Assembly (NCBI GenBank): GCA_028868735.1
Contig: JAGWTW010000021.1
Span: forward strand, 1-41,427
Origin: Hyphomicrobiales bacterium
GTDB taxonomy: Bacteria > Pseudomonadota > Alphaproteobacteria > Rhizobiales > Beijerinckiaceae
Reading direction: 5' to 3'
Length of the DNA: 41,427 bases
Part shown: positions 16,692 to 24,603 of the stretch, piece by piece
How positions within the stretch are numbered: the first letter of the stretch is position 1
How the letters are laid out: each line of letters begins with the position of its first letter
The notes under the pieces: generated by a model
Database searches by the model: none
Seen by the model: the letters and a program-made list of their open reading frames with translations, nothing else
What the model was told of the DNA's origin: nothing
Position numbers and translations under genes: made by a program

Positions 16692-17693
16692 TCAGACGTG
16701 CAGCAAGGCGGCGATCTCCTCGACCGCGAGCGTGGGGGCAAGCTCGCCCTCGGCGACGGCGTTCTCGAGCGCCGGCAGGCGTTTCCTGACGGCAGGATCC
16801 GCGCGCAATCGCGACAGCAGCCGCTCCTCGAGCATGGACCACATCCATTTCACCTGCTGCGCGCGACGCCGTGCGTCGAATTCGCCCGCCTTCGTCGTCT
16901 TGCGGCGATGGTCCTCGATCCGGGACCAGAGATCATCGAGCCCTTCGTTCGCGAGGCCGGAGACGAGCACGACCGGCGGCTTCCACACCGAGGACGAGGG
17001 CTGGAGAATATGAAGCGCAGCGAGATATTCTGCGGCCGCGGCCTCTGCACGCGTTCGATTCGCCCCGTCCGACTTGTTGACGGCGATCATGTCGGCGATT
17101 TCGAGCACCCCTTTCTTGATGCCCTGCAATTCGTCGCCGGCGCCCGGCAACATGAGCACGAGGAAGAAGTCCGTCATGTCGGCGACAACGGTCTCGGACT
17201 GGCCAATGCCGACGGTCTCCACCAGCACGACGTCGTAGCCGGCCGCCTCGCAAACGAGCATCGTCTCGCGCGTGCGCGCGGCGACGCCGCCGAGCGTGCC
17301 GGACGAGGGCGACGGGCGTATGAAGGCGTTGCGATCCGTAGCCAGCCGCGCCATGCGCGTCTTGTCGCCCAGAATCGATCCGCCGGTGCGCGATGACGAC
17401 GGATCGACGGCGAGCACCGCCACCCTGTGGCCGGCCGCCGTAAGATTGGAGCCGAGCGTGTCGATCGTCGTCGACTTGCCGACGCCGGGAACGCCGGTCA
17501 CGCCGATGCGGAACGCCGCGCCAGTGTGGGGCAACAGCCTTTGCAATAGATCGGCCGCCTGCGCGCGATGGTCCGACCGACGGCTTTCGATAAGCGTGAT
17601 GGCGCGGGCGAGTGAAGCGCGGTCGCCGGAAAGGACCCGATTTGCGAGGTCGCTCGCGGATCGGTCCTGCGCGCGCAGGGCGGCCTGGGTCAT
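16692..17693 (-). CDS. meaB: Methylmalonyl-CoA mutase-associated GTPase MeaB
   Basis: A 333-residue SIMIBI-class G protein (MeaB/ArgK) that guards adenosylcobalamin loading and protects methylmalonyl-CoA mutase from inactivation. Walker A is GVPGVGKS at residues 67-74 after FRIGVTG. LAVDPSSSRTGGSILGDKTR is the family switch I/Mg region, ETVGIGQSE is switch II, and VNKSDG gives guanine specificity (NKxD). The C-terminal helical dimerisation arm follows. Length is usual. It sits 5.4 kb from mutB on the opposite strand and not in a mut operon. The thioesterase gene ends 48 bases upstream, and the Pcp-like gene starts one base after its stop. Confidence 0.96.
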   Translation of the reverse strand: MTQAALRAQDRSASDLANRVLSGDRASLARAITLIESRRSDHRAQAADLLQRLLPHTGAAFRIGVTGVPGVGKSTTIDTLGSNLTAAGHRVAVLAVDPSSSRTGGSILGDKTRMARLATDRNAFIRPSPSSGTLGGVAARTRETMLVCEAAGYDVVLVETVGIGQSETVVADMTDFFLVLMLPGAGDELQGIKKGVLEIADMIAVNKSDGANRTRAEAAAAEYLAALHILQPSSSVWKPPVVLVSGLANEGLDDLWSRIEDHRRKTTKAGEFDARRRAQQVKWMWSMLEERLLSRLRADPAVRKRLPALENAVAEGELAPTLAVEEIAALLHV

Positions 17694-17741
17694 GTCGGCT
17701 TTATAGCGGAAGGCGCGGCCGGGGCGAAATCGTCGGGCCCC

Positions 17742-18146
17742 TCATATTTTTTTGGCGCCGGGCTCGCGGGCTGTCTTGAATACCGCGGTTCCCCGACAAA
17801 CGAGATCGCCAGCTGCGTTCGTGATGTCGGCTTCGACGAAAACGAGCGACTTGCCCGCACGCGTCACCCTGCCCTGCCCGACGAGGCGGCCGGACGCGGG
17901 GGCCATGAAGGCGACCTGCATGTCCACGGTCACGACGTTGCAACCGACCGCGGTTCGGGAGGCCGAGCCCATGCAAACGTCCAGCAACGTCATCAGGAGC
18001 CCCCCGTGGGCGACGCCCATCTGGTTGCCGTGGTGGGGCTCGATCGTCACCTCCAGACGCGAGCGTCCGTTTGCGGCCTCGACGGGCTCGATGCCGCAAT
18101 AGCCGACGAAGGGAATGTCGGAGCCGAATACGTCGCTGATCTTCAA
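17742..18146 (-). CDS. PaaI family hotdog thioesterase
   Basis: A 134-residue single-hotdog protein. The core GNQMGVAHGGLLMTLLDVCMG holds the HGG motif and the Asp on the central helix that mark the PaaI/YbgC-like acyl-CoA thioesterases; the following strands (VTVDMQVAFMAPASG, GRVTRAGKSLVFVEADI) fit the fold. The start codon is TTG at 18146 with AAGGGG upstream; no better ATG is available. It would hydrolyse some acyl-CoA in the cytoplasm. Being the first gene before meaB is suggestive of acyl-CoA housekeeping around the mutase, but the substrate is not predictable. Confidence 0.87.
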   Translation of the reverse strand: MKISDVFGSDIPFVGYCGIEPVEAANGRSRLEVTIEPHHGNQMGVAHGGLLMTLLDVCMGSASRTAVGCNVVTVDMQVAFMAPASGRLVGQGRVTRAGKSLVFVEADITNAAGDLVCRGTAVFKTAREPGAKKI

Positions 18147-18276
18147 TCAATGCCCCTTTGCTGGAGACGGCCGCAATTTCGCGCTGCCGCGGAACCATGC
18201 GTCAACCCAAACAGTTGTTAACGCATATTGCTCTAGCCGTGCAAAGGCGTCCGAAATCTCTGACGTACAAACTGCG

Positions 18277-18286
18277 TTCGTACGAA
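18277..18286. promoter_or_regulatory. Candidate operator palindrome TTCGTACGAA
   Basis: TTCGTACGAA is perfectly self-complementary over 10 bases and lies in the divergent region between the thioesterase operon and the small Trp-rich gene, close to the latter's start. A CGTAC five-mer at 18264-18268 gives a partial second half-site. The binding protein is unknown and chance cannot be excluded for a single short palindrome. Confidence 0.3.
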
Positions 18287-18318
18287 GGCCGCCGGTTCCC
18301 GACAAAGCGAGGCGACGA

Positions 18319-18561
18319 ATGGCTACGATCGAACGCGCGCTGAATGCGCATTCTCTCTACTGGATCAAGGACGAGACAGGCGACCGGATCGGCATCGTCT
18401 GGGGGCTGGACGGCGTATGGCGCTGGTCGGTCGGCAGCGCGGAATCGAAGCCTGCGGCTTCGTTCGAGGAGGCCAGGCAATTGGCGGAAACGGCGCTCGG
18501 AAAGCCGCTCCTCGCCAAGGCGAAGCCCGCAGACAAGGCAAGGCACGCGCGCGCCGCATGA
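18319..18561 (+). CDS. Small hypothetical protein, Trp-rich
   Basis: An 80-residue soluble protein starting MATIERALNAHSLYWIKDE. The N-terminal half has four tryptophans within a short beta-like stretch (LYWIKDETGDRIGIVWGL, then GVWRWSV), and the second half is a likely helix (FEEARQLAETALGKPL) with a Lys/Ala-rich tail. I recognise no named family. ATG 18319 is used because codons upstream look non-coding. A perfect 10-base palindrome TTCGTACGAA lies at 18277-18286, 33 bases before the start, and could be an operator. It diverges from the thioesterase operon and converges with the MetE-like gene. Confidence 0.62.
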   Translation: MATIERALNAHSLYWIKDETGDRIGIVWGLDGVWRWSVGSAESKPAASFEEARQLAETALGKPLLAKAKPADKARHARAA

Positions 18562-18580
18562 CGCGCGCGTTCGTTGTCGA

Positions 18581-19684
18581 TCAGACCTTGCCCCATACTT
18601 CGCGGGCCGTTTCGACGATCAGTTCGAGTTTGCGCCACTGTTCGTCTTCAGCGAGCGTGTTTCCTTCTTCCGTCGACGCGAACCCGCATTGCGCCGACAG
18701 GCACAATTGGTCGAGCGGCGCGAATTTCGCAGCCTCCTCGATGCGTCGTTTCAGATCGTCTTTCTTTTCCAGCACGCCGGTCTTCGAGGTGACGAGGCCG
18801 AGCACGACGGCCTTGCCCTTCGGTAGGAACCGGAGCGGCTCGAAGCCGCCGGCGCGATCGGTGTCCCATTCCATGAAATAGGCGTCGACGCCCACTTCGT
18901 TGAAGAGAAGATCGGCGATCGGCTCATAGCCGCCCGAGGCGACGAAGGTCGAGCGGAAGTTGCCGCGGCACAGATGCATCGAGACCGTCATGCCCTGCGG
19001 CTTCGATTTCAACGCGTGGTTGATCATGCCGGCGTAGATGTGCGGCTGCTTGTCCGGATCGTCGCCGCGTTCTTTCAGCATCTTGCGTTGCTCGGGATCG
19101 CAGAGATAGGCGAAGGACACGTCGTCGAGCTGCAAATAGGTGCAACCAGCCTCCCCGAAAGCCGATATCGCCTTGCCGTAAGCAGCGCCGAGATCGTGAT
19201 AGAAATCGTTGAGATCGGGATAAACGCCCATGTTGATGAGCTTGCGACCGCCGCGGTAGTGCAGCATGGACGGCGAGGGAATGGTCTGCTTGGCGGTCTT
19301 CTTGGTATTGGACTTCAGAAATTTGAAGTGGTCGACGAAAGGATGTTTCGTAAAGCCGATCTTGCTCATGACATGCGGGGCTTCGGCTTTGGTCTGCACG
19401 CCAGCGAACTGGATGCCCTGATCGACCGAAACCTTCTCGATGCCGTCGAGATTCCAAAGGAAATCATAGTGCCACCAGGAGCGGCGGAATTCTCCGTCGG
19501 TGATTCCTTCGAGGCCGACGGCCTCCTGTCGTGCAATGATTTTCTTGATTTCGGCGTCTTCGACAGCAGTCAGTTCAGCAGCCGAAATCTGCCCCTTCGC
19601 GCGTTTTTCGCGCGCTTCCTTGAGCGGCGCCGTGCGCAGAAGCGAGCCGACCTGATCGGCGCGGAATGGCGGACGTACGGACAT
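18581..19684 (-). CDS. MetE C-terminal-like zinc methyltransferase (COG0620)
   Basis: A 367-residue protein resembling the catalytic half of cobalamin-independent methionine synthase (YxjG/YxjH-like). FRADQVGSLLRTAPLKEARE is the family start. Expected zinc ligands are visible as SMHLCRGN (His and Cys), FMEWD (Glu) and SAQCGF (second Cys). YLQLDDVSFAYLCD is the conserved Asp segment. There is no N-terminal MetE domain, so the methyl donor and thiol acceptor may differ from methyltetrahydrofolate and homocysteine; epoxyalkane:CoM transferase belongs to the same superfamily. The ATG has AAGGAAAG upstream and lies 23 bases after livF, so it is probably the last gene of the ABC operon. Confidence 0.85.
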   Translation of the reverse strand: MSVRPPFRADQVGSLLRTAPLKEAREKRAKGQISAAELTAVEDAEIKKIIARQEAVGLEGITDGEFRRSWWHYDFLWNLDGIEKVSVDQGIQFAGVQTKAEAPHVMSKIGFTKHPFVDHFKFLKSNTKKTAKQTIPSPSMLHYRGGRKLINMGVYPDLNDFYHDLGAAYGKAISAFGEAGCTYLQLDDVSFAYLCDPEQRKMLKERGDDPDKQPHIYAGMINHALKSKPQGMTVSMHLCRGNFRSTFVASGGYEPIADLLFNEVGVDAYFMEWDTDRAGGFEPLRFLPKGKAVVLGLVTSKTGVLEKKDDLKRRIEEAAKFAPLDQLCLSAQCGFASTEEGNTLAEDEQWRKLELIVETAREVWGKV

Positions 19685-19707
19685 GTGACTTTCCTTCCCT
19701 GTGACGT

Positions 19708-20418
19708 CTACTTCTTTTCGGCGACGGCGAGCAGCGTCGCCAGCGCCTCACGATCCTCGAGCAACGCGCTGCTGTCGCCGCTCCAGGCGATCGCGCCGCG
19801 TTCGAGAATGATTGCGCGATCGGTCAGCGGCAGAATTTTACGGGCGCTCTGCTCGACGAGAATGACGGACATTTTCTCCGTCTCAATGATCCGGCGCAAG
19901 GCCGCGAGCAATTCGTCGACGATGATCGGCGCAAGGCCCTCCAGCGGCTCGTCCAGGAGCAAAATCTGGGGATTGAGGACGAGCGCGCGGCCGACCGCCA
20001 GCATCTGCTGCTCGCCGCCGGAAAGCTGGTTGCCCATGTTGTCCCGGCGTTCGGCGAGACGGGGAAACATCTCATAAATGCGCGAGACGTCGAATTTGCC
20101 GGGCCGCGCGACCGCGGTCAGATTCTCTTCCACGGTCAGCGAACGAAAGATGTTTCGCTCCTGCGGCACCCAGCCGACGCCGCCGTTGGCGCGCTGGTCC
20201 GGCCGCAGAGTGCTGAGATCGCGGCCTGCGAGCGTTATCGTGCCGGCGCGGCGGCGCGTCAGCCCGACAATTGTGTTCAACAGGGTCGTTTTTCCAGCCC
20301 CGTTTCTGCCAAGCAGCGCCAGCGCCTCGCCTTGAGCGACGGCGAAGGACAGGTTCGAAAGCACGACCGCTTCGCCGTAACCGGCAGTCAGTCCGTCGAC
20401 GCGCAGAAGGTCGCTCAT
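19708..20418 (-). CDS. livF: Branched-chain amino acid-type ABC transporter ATPase LivF
   Basis: A 236-residue ABC ATPase. Walker A is GRNGAGKTT, the signature is QLSGGEQQML, Walker B is QILLLDEPLEGLAP and the switch His position reads VEQS, the LivF hallmark (short, without the LivG insertion). The ATG at 20418 overlaps the livG stop as ATGA. The frame stays open far upstream inside livG, but homology begins at MSDLLRVDGLTAGYG. It powers uptake through the LivHM-like permease. The MetE-like gene follows after 23 bases. Confidence 0.93.
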   Translation of the reverse strand: MSDLLRVDGLTAGYGEAVVLSNLSFAVAQGEALALLGRNGAGKTTLLNTIVGLTRRRAGTITLAGRDLSTLRPDQRANGGVGWVPQERNIFRSLTVEENLTAVARPGKFDVSRIYEMFPRLAERRDNMGNQLSGGEQQMLAVGRALVLNPQILLLDEPLEGLAPIIVDELLAALRRIIETEKMSVILVEQSARKILPLTDRAIILERGAIAWSGDSSALLEDREALATLLAVAEKK

Positions 20419-21197
20419 GACGCGCCTCCCGGCTTGTCGAAATGATGATCGATCTCCGTCTCGCCGAGATAGACCTGCCGCACGCGGGGATCGCGCGCGA
20501 CTTCGCTCGCAGAGCCTTCCACGAACAGCGCGCCGCCGACGAGGACAGAAATCGTCCTGGCGAACCGGAACACGAGCTCCATGTCGTGTTCGATCAGAAC
20601 GAGCGCCATTTCTTCCGGCAGGGCGGCGATGATGTCCAGTATCTGTTCGCGCTCGCCTTCGGGAACGCCGGCGGCCGGTTCGTCGAGCAAGAGCACTTTC
20701 GGCTTCGGCGCGACGGCGATCGCGATTTCGAGCAGGCGCTGCTTGCCATAGGGCAGAGAGCCGACGCGATCTTCCATAACGTCGCCGAGGTCGAGACGTT
20801 CGAGAATCGAGACAGCTTCGTCGACGACGTCGCGATGCGTACCGACGCGCCGCCAGAATTCGGCGCCTTCGCCATGCGCTTCCGACAAGGCGAGACCGAT
20901 GGTTTCGAGCGGCGTGAAATCGGCGAAGAGCTGGTTGATCTGGAAGGTCCGCGAAAGGCCCGCGCGCGCACGGTTCTCCGCTGGCCAGGCCGTTACGTCC
21001 TTGCCGTCGAGAATGACGCGCCCCGAGGTCGGCGCGAGGACGCCCGACAGGAGGTTCACAAAGGTCGTTTTGCCGGCGCCGTTCGGACCGATGAGCGCGT
21101 GACGCGCGCCGACCGGCAACGAGAAAGTGACATTGTTGGTGGCGGTCAGGCCGCCGAAGCGTCGCACCAGCGATTTCGTAGCGAGGACGGCGGTCAT
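20415..21197 (-). CDS. livG: Branched-chain amino acid-type ABC transporter ATPase LivG
   Basis: A 260-residue ABC ATPase with Walker A GPNGAGKTTFVN, a LivG-type insertion around the GLSRTFQINQLF segment, signature LPYGKQRLLEIAIA (a divergent form of LSGGQ that is usual in LivG), Walker B KVLLLDEPAAGVPEGE and switch LIEHDMELVF. The start overlaps the livM stop (ATGA) and its stop overlaps the livF start, so livM-livG-livF are translationally chained. It pairs with LivF beneath the permease. Confidence 0.93.
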   Translation of the reverse strand: MTAVLATKSLVRRFGGLTATNNVTFSLPVGARHALIGPNGAGKTTFVNLLSGVLAPTSGRVILDGKDVTAWPAENRARAGLSRTFQINQLFADFTPLETIGLALSEAHGEGAEFWRRVGTHRDVVDEAVSILERLDLGDVMEDRVGSLPYGKQRLLEIAIAVAPKPKVLLLDEPAAGVPEGEREQILDIIAALPEEMALVLIEHDMELVFRFARTISVLVGGALFVEGSASEVARDPRVRQVYLGETEIDHHFDKPGGAS

Positions 21198-22222
21198 TTG
21201 CCGTGCCCCGCGATGCGCCTTCTGACCTCGGCGACAAGACCGAGAATACCGCCGCGAACGAACAGAACGAGCAGCACCAGGGCGAGGCCCAGCCAGAACT
21301 GCCAGTATTGCGGGGTCGCCGCCGCCAGTATGTCGTACATAGCCTTATAGGCGGCAGCGCCGACGATGGCGCCGTAGAGGGTGCCGACGCCGCCGAAGAT
21401 CACGATCAGCATGACGTCGGCCGAGCGGTGAAATTCGAGCACGTCGAGCGAGACGAACGACGTCGTCTGCGCAAGAAGAGCGCCGGCGACGCCTGCATAG
21501 GCGGCGCCCAGCGTATAGGCCGCATTGAGCCGACGATTGACCGGAATTCCGATGGCGCGCGCGCGCAATGCATTGCCCTTGATGGCGCGCAGGCTGAGGC
21601 CATAGGGCGATTGCACGATTTTTCTCGCGAGAACGAAAAGGAGAAAAAGAACGGTCAGCGAATAGAGATAGGCGTTGCGCCCGTAGAGATCGAAATCGAA
21701 CAGCCCCAGGATCTTGGAGGGCGCCACGCCCTGAAGGCCGTCGGCGCCGCCGGTGAGCCAGGCCATGCGATTTGCGAGTTCGGCGAAGATAAGCGCAACG
21801 CCGAGCGTCACCATGAGGCGCGTGAGATCGGCGCCGCGCAACACGAGAAAACTCGTGATGTAGCCGACAAAGCCGCAGACGAGCGCCGCAAACAAAAGTC
21901 CGAGCGTGGGATCGCTGAGCGGGGCGACGCCCGCGCCGGCCTTTGCGAGCAAACCGGCCGCATAGGCGCCGAGACCGAAAAAAGCGCCATGCCCGAGCGA
22001 AACGATGCCGGCGTAGCCGAGCACAATGTCGAGCGAGACGGCGAACAGCGCGAGGATGGCGACCTCGTTGAAGAGCAGCGCGCGACTGGGAAACAGAATT
22101 ACGAGCGCATAGGCGGCGATCCAGAGCGCGATTTCCGGCCATCGCCAGCGCGCGCGATTCGCAAACCAGGACATCGCCTGGCTGGTTCTGCGCCCCGTCG
22201 ACATTGCATCAGCCTCGATCAT
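21194..22222 (-). CDS. livM: Branched-chain amino acid-type ABC permease LivM
   Basis: A 342-residue inner-membrane permease with about nine hydrophobic segments. The LivM core is visible: LFAVSLDIVLGYAGIVSLGHGAFFGLGAYAAG, split here as SLDIVLGYAGIVSLGHGA, and later the EAA-like FHRSADVMLIVIFGGVGTLYG. The ATG at 22222 gives an N-terminal extension; an alternative ATG at 22204 has GAGG eight bases upstream and may be the true start. The gene begins 7 bases after the livH stop and its end overlaps livG. Confidence 0.92.
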   Translation of the reverse strand: MIEADAMSTGRRTSQAMSWFANRARWRWPEIALWIAAYALVILFPSRALLFNEVAILALFAVSLDIVLGYAGIVSLGHGAFFGLGAYAAGLLAKAGAGVAPLSDPTLGLLFAALVCGFVGYITSFLVLRGADLTRLMVTLGVALIFAELANRMAWLTGGADGLQGVAPSKILGLFDFDLYGRNAYLYSLTVLFLLFVLARKIVQSPYGLSLRAIKGNALRARAIGIPVNRRLNAAYTLGAAYAGVAGALLAQTTSFVSLDVLEFHRSADVMLIVIFGGVGTLYGAIVGAAAYKAMYDILAAATPQYWQFWLGLALVLLVLFVRGGILGLVAEVRRRIAGHGK

Positions 22223-22229
22223 CGCGCGC

Positions 22230-23111
22230 TCACTTGCCCGGCGCGCGGCCGAACAGGCCTTGCGGCCTGAAGATCAGGACGAGCACCATGATCGTGTAGA
22301 TGACGAAGCCGCCGATCTCGATCTTATGACCGCCAATCTCGGGGGTATAATATTTGCCGGCGACATCGGCGACGCCGAGCAGAATGGACGCGAAGAACGG
22401 ACCCGTGATCGTGCTCGTGCCGCCGACAGCGATCACGACCAGAAAATAGATCATGAATTTCAGCGGAAACTGCGGATCGAGACTGAAGATCGCCGCGCCC
22501 AGCGCCCCGCCGAGACCGGCGAGCCCCGAGCCGAAGGCGAAGGTAAGCGCGAATATCTTGGTGACATCGATGCCGAGCCCTCGCGCAACGCGCGCGTCAT
22601 CGACCGCAGCGCGCAACCGCGAGCCGAAGCGCGTCTTCGACAGGCCGAGCTGCAACACGACCGTCAGCAGAGCGCAGAACACGATCACGAAAAGCCGGTA
22701 TTTGTTGATCGAAACGAAGCCGAGTTCGAGATTGCCATCCAGAATCTTCGGCACGTCGACAATCTGCGGGCTGGCGCCCATGAAATAATCGACGGCCGCC
22801 ATCGACATGAAGACGAGGCCGATCGTGAACATCACCTGTTCAAGATGCGATTTATCGTAGAGGCGGACATAGAGCGTCCGCTCGAGCACGGCGCCGACGA
22901 TAGCGCAGATAACGAAAGCAGCCGGCAGTCCCCAGAACAACGACAGCCCGAAGCGTTGCATCATCACCACGGCGATGTAGCCGCCCGCCATGGCGAATGC
23001 GCCATGCGCGAGGTTGATGAAATTCATCAAGCCGAGCGTGATGGACAGACCCACGGCGAGCACGAACAAAAGCATGCCGTAGGCGAGCCCGTCGAACAGG
23101 ATCGTAAGCAC
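22230..23111 (-). CDS. livH: Branched-chain amino acid-type ABC permease LivH
   Basis: A 293-residue permease with eight hydrophobic segments. SITLGLMNFINLAHGAFAM is the LivH signature near the N-terminus, and VVIAVGGTSTITGPFFASIL is the EAA-loop-like region. The start is GTG at 23111 with GGAG 7 bases upstream. It lies 46 bases after the binding-protein gene and 7 bases before livM. Homologues of this transporter class also carry amides, urea, aromatic acids and other solutes, so leucine-type substrates should not be assumed. Confidence 0.92.
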   Translation of the reverse strand: MLTILFDGLAYGMLLFVLAVGLSITLGLMNFINLAHGAFAMAGGYIAVVMMQRFGLSLFWGLPAAFVICAIVGAVLERTLYVRLYDKSHLEQVMFTIGLVFMSMAAVDYFMGASPQIVDVPKILDGNLELGFVSINKYRLFVIVFCALLTVVLQLGLSKTRFGSRLRAAVDDARVARGLGIDVTKIFALTFAFGSGLAGLGGALGAAIFSLDPQFPLKFMIYFLVVIAVGGTSTITGPFFASILLGVADVAGKYYTPEIGGHKIEIGGFVIYTIMVLVLIFRPQGLFGRAPGK

Positions 23112-23157
23112 GAGCGATCTCCGGGGGCGGGCGCGCTACCGCGCCCGCGCCTTCGCG

Positions 23158-24351
23158 TTACTTGCCGGCCTTGGCCGCCTTGAACGGATCCTTGACGTTC
23201 GGAACCGTTTCGAACTCCACATTGTACAGCTGGCCGTTCTTGCGCTCGACCTTGCGGATATACACGTTCTGGACGACGTCGCGCGTGGCCGGATCGATCG
23301 AGATCGGACCGCGCGGGCTCGTCCAGGCCATGCCTTTCATGGCGTCGACGAGCTTCGTTCCGTCGGTATCGCCCTTGGTCTTGTCGAGCGCGCCATAGAA
23401 AAGCGCCATGCCGTCGTAGCCGCCCACGGACATGAAGTTCGGCCGCATGTTGGGATTGGCTTTTTCGAAGGCCGCGACATAGGCCTTGTTCTCCGGCGAA
23501 TCGTGGTCGGCCGAATAATTGTGCGAGGTGATCATGCCCAGCACGCTGTCGCCCATATTGTTGAGCTGCTCGTCGTCGGTCACGTCGCCGGTCGCGATGA
23601 CCTTGATATTGTCGGCGGCGAATCCGCGCTCGACGACCTGTTTCATCAATGCGGCGCCGAAACCCGACGGCACGAACAGGAACAGCGCGTCCGGCTTCAG
23701 ATCCTTGGCCTTCTGCAGGAAGGGCGCGAATTCCGGATTCTTCAAAGGCGCGCGCAAGGAATCGAGCACCTGCCCGCCGCCGGCCTTGATGGTTTCGACG
23801 AAGGTCTTTTCCGCGTCGATGCCGGGACCGTAGTCGGACACGAGCGTGACGACCTTCTTGACGCCGTTCTTCAGCGCCCATTGGGCGATCGGCATCGTGT
23901 TCTGCGGCAGCGTGAAGCTCGTGCGCACGATATAAGGCGAAGCTTCCGTTATGATCGCGGTGCCGGCCGCCATGACGATTTCAGGCACCTTCGCCTGCGT
24001 CGCGATCGGAGCCGCCGCGAGCGCGAGCGGCGTCAGGCCGAAACCGGCGATGGCTGCGACGTGATCGTTGACGACCAGTTCCTGTGCGAGGCGCTTGGTA
24101 ATGTCGGCGACGCCGGTGTCGTCCTTGATGATGACCTCGACCTTCTTGCCGCCGGCCTTGTCGCCCTTCTGCGCCTGGAACAGCTTGATCGCAGCCTCGA
24201 TCTCGCGGCCCGTCGAGGCCGAAGGCCCCGTCATCGGCAGGATGACGCCGATCTTGACCGTGTCTTCGGCGCGTGCGGCAAGCGGAGTTAAGGCGGTTGC
24301 GGCAAGGGTGAAGGCGGCGATCGTCTGCCTGCGGGTGAGCCTATCGAACAT
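23158..24351 (-). CDS. livK: ABC transporter periplasmic binding protein, LivK-like
   Basis: A 397-residue type I periplasmic binding protein. ATG 24351 is chosen over 24363 because of a strong GGAGGAA site. The N-terminus MFDRLTRRQTIAAFTLAATA ends in LAARA-E; the TRRQTI part resembles a Tat signal. The mature part starts DTVKIGVILPMTGPSASTGR, the standard opening of the Peripla_BP_6 family, and continues with the two-lobe pattern (AIAGFGLTPLALAAAPIA, SVGGYDGMALFYGALD). It is the first gene of the livK-H-M-G-F-MetE-like run. The ligand is unknown. Confidence 0.9.
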   Translation of the reverse strand: MFDRLTRRQTIAAFTLAATALTPLAARAEDTVKIGVILPMTGPSASTGREIEAAIKLFQAQKGDKAGGKKVEVIIKDDTGVADITKRLAQELVVNDHVAAIAGFGLTPLALAAAPIATQAKVPEIVMAAGTAIITEASPYIVRTSFTLPQNTMPIAQWALKNGVKKVVTLVSDYGPGIDAEKTFVETIKAGGGQVLDSLRAPLKNPEFAPFLQKAKDLKPDALFLFVPSGFGAALMKQVVERGFAADNIKVIATGDVTDDEQLNNMGDSVLGMITSHNYSADHDSPENKAYVAAFEKANPNMRPNFMSVGGYDGMALFYGALDKTKGDTDGTKLVDAMKGMAWTSPRGPISIDPATRDVVQNVYIRKVERKNGQLYNVEFETVPNVKDPFKAAKAGK

Positions 24352-24414
24352 GCTTTCCTCCATTCCCTCTTCGCGCGCACGTCTGGGCGGCGCTGCGATC
24401 CTGTTCGTCGGCGG

Positions 24415-24430
24415 CCGTTTTGAAAAACGG
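24415..24430. repeat. Small dyad upstream of livK
   Basis: CCGTTT (24415-24420) and AAACGG (24425-24430) form a perfect 6-bp dyad around TGAA, about 65 bases upstream of the livK ATG and 150 bases from the LexA box that serves the divergent imuA. It could be an operator for the ABC operon or a leader hairpin. The evidence is only symmetry and position. Confidence 0.3.
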
Positions 24431-24543
24431 TCCGATCAAGAGTCCGACGCCTTCGGATTAGCAGTGCGCAGGTTTGGCGTCATTTAGATTTTTCAGCACC
24501 GCTATTCGCTTTTGTTATGTGAAGGCTGCGTTGAAACCCACAC

Positions 24544-24588
24544 TTGACTCCCGTCGGCGGCGGCCGGAATATAGAACAAACATAGAAC
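24544..24588 (+). promoter_or_regulatory. imuA promoter with alphaproteobacterial LexA box
   Basis: GAAC-AAACATA-GAAC at 24574-24588 is an exact GAAC-N7-GAAC direct repeat, the LexA (SOS) box known from Rhizobiales and Rhodobacter. It lies 15 bases before the imuA ATG. A -35-like TTGACT is at 24544-24549, with an AT-rich -10 area (AATATAGA) at about 24568-24575, so bound LexA would block the promoter. This predicts DNA-damage induction of imuA-imuB-dnaE2. Confidence 0.88.
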
Positions 24589-24603
24589 AAAGGGGTTGGC
24601 CCG

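Noticed and set aside
19708..21237. 509-codon minus-strand frame that would extend LivF into a longer protein
   Set aside because: Only the last 236 codons have ABC ATPase homology; the upstream part is the livG region in another frame. The livF start at 20418 with ATGA overlap is standard.
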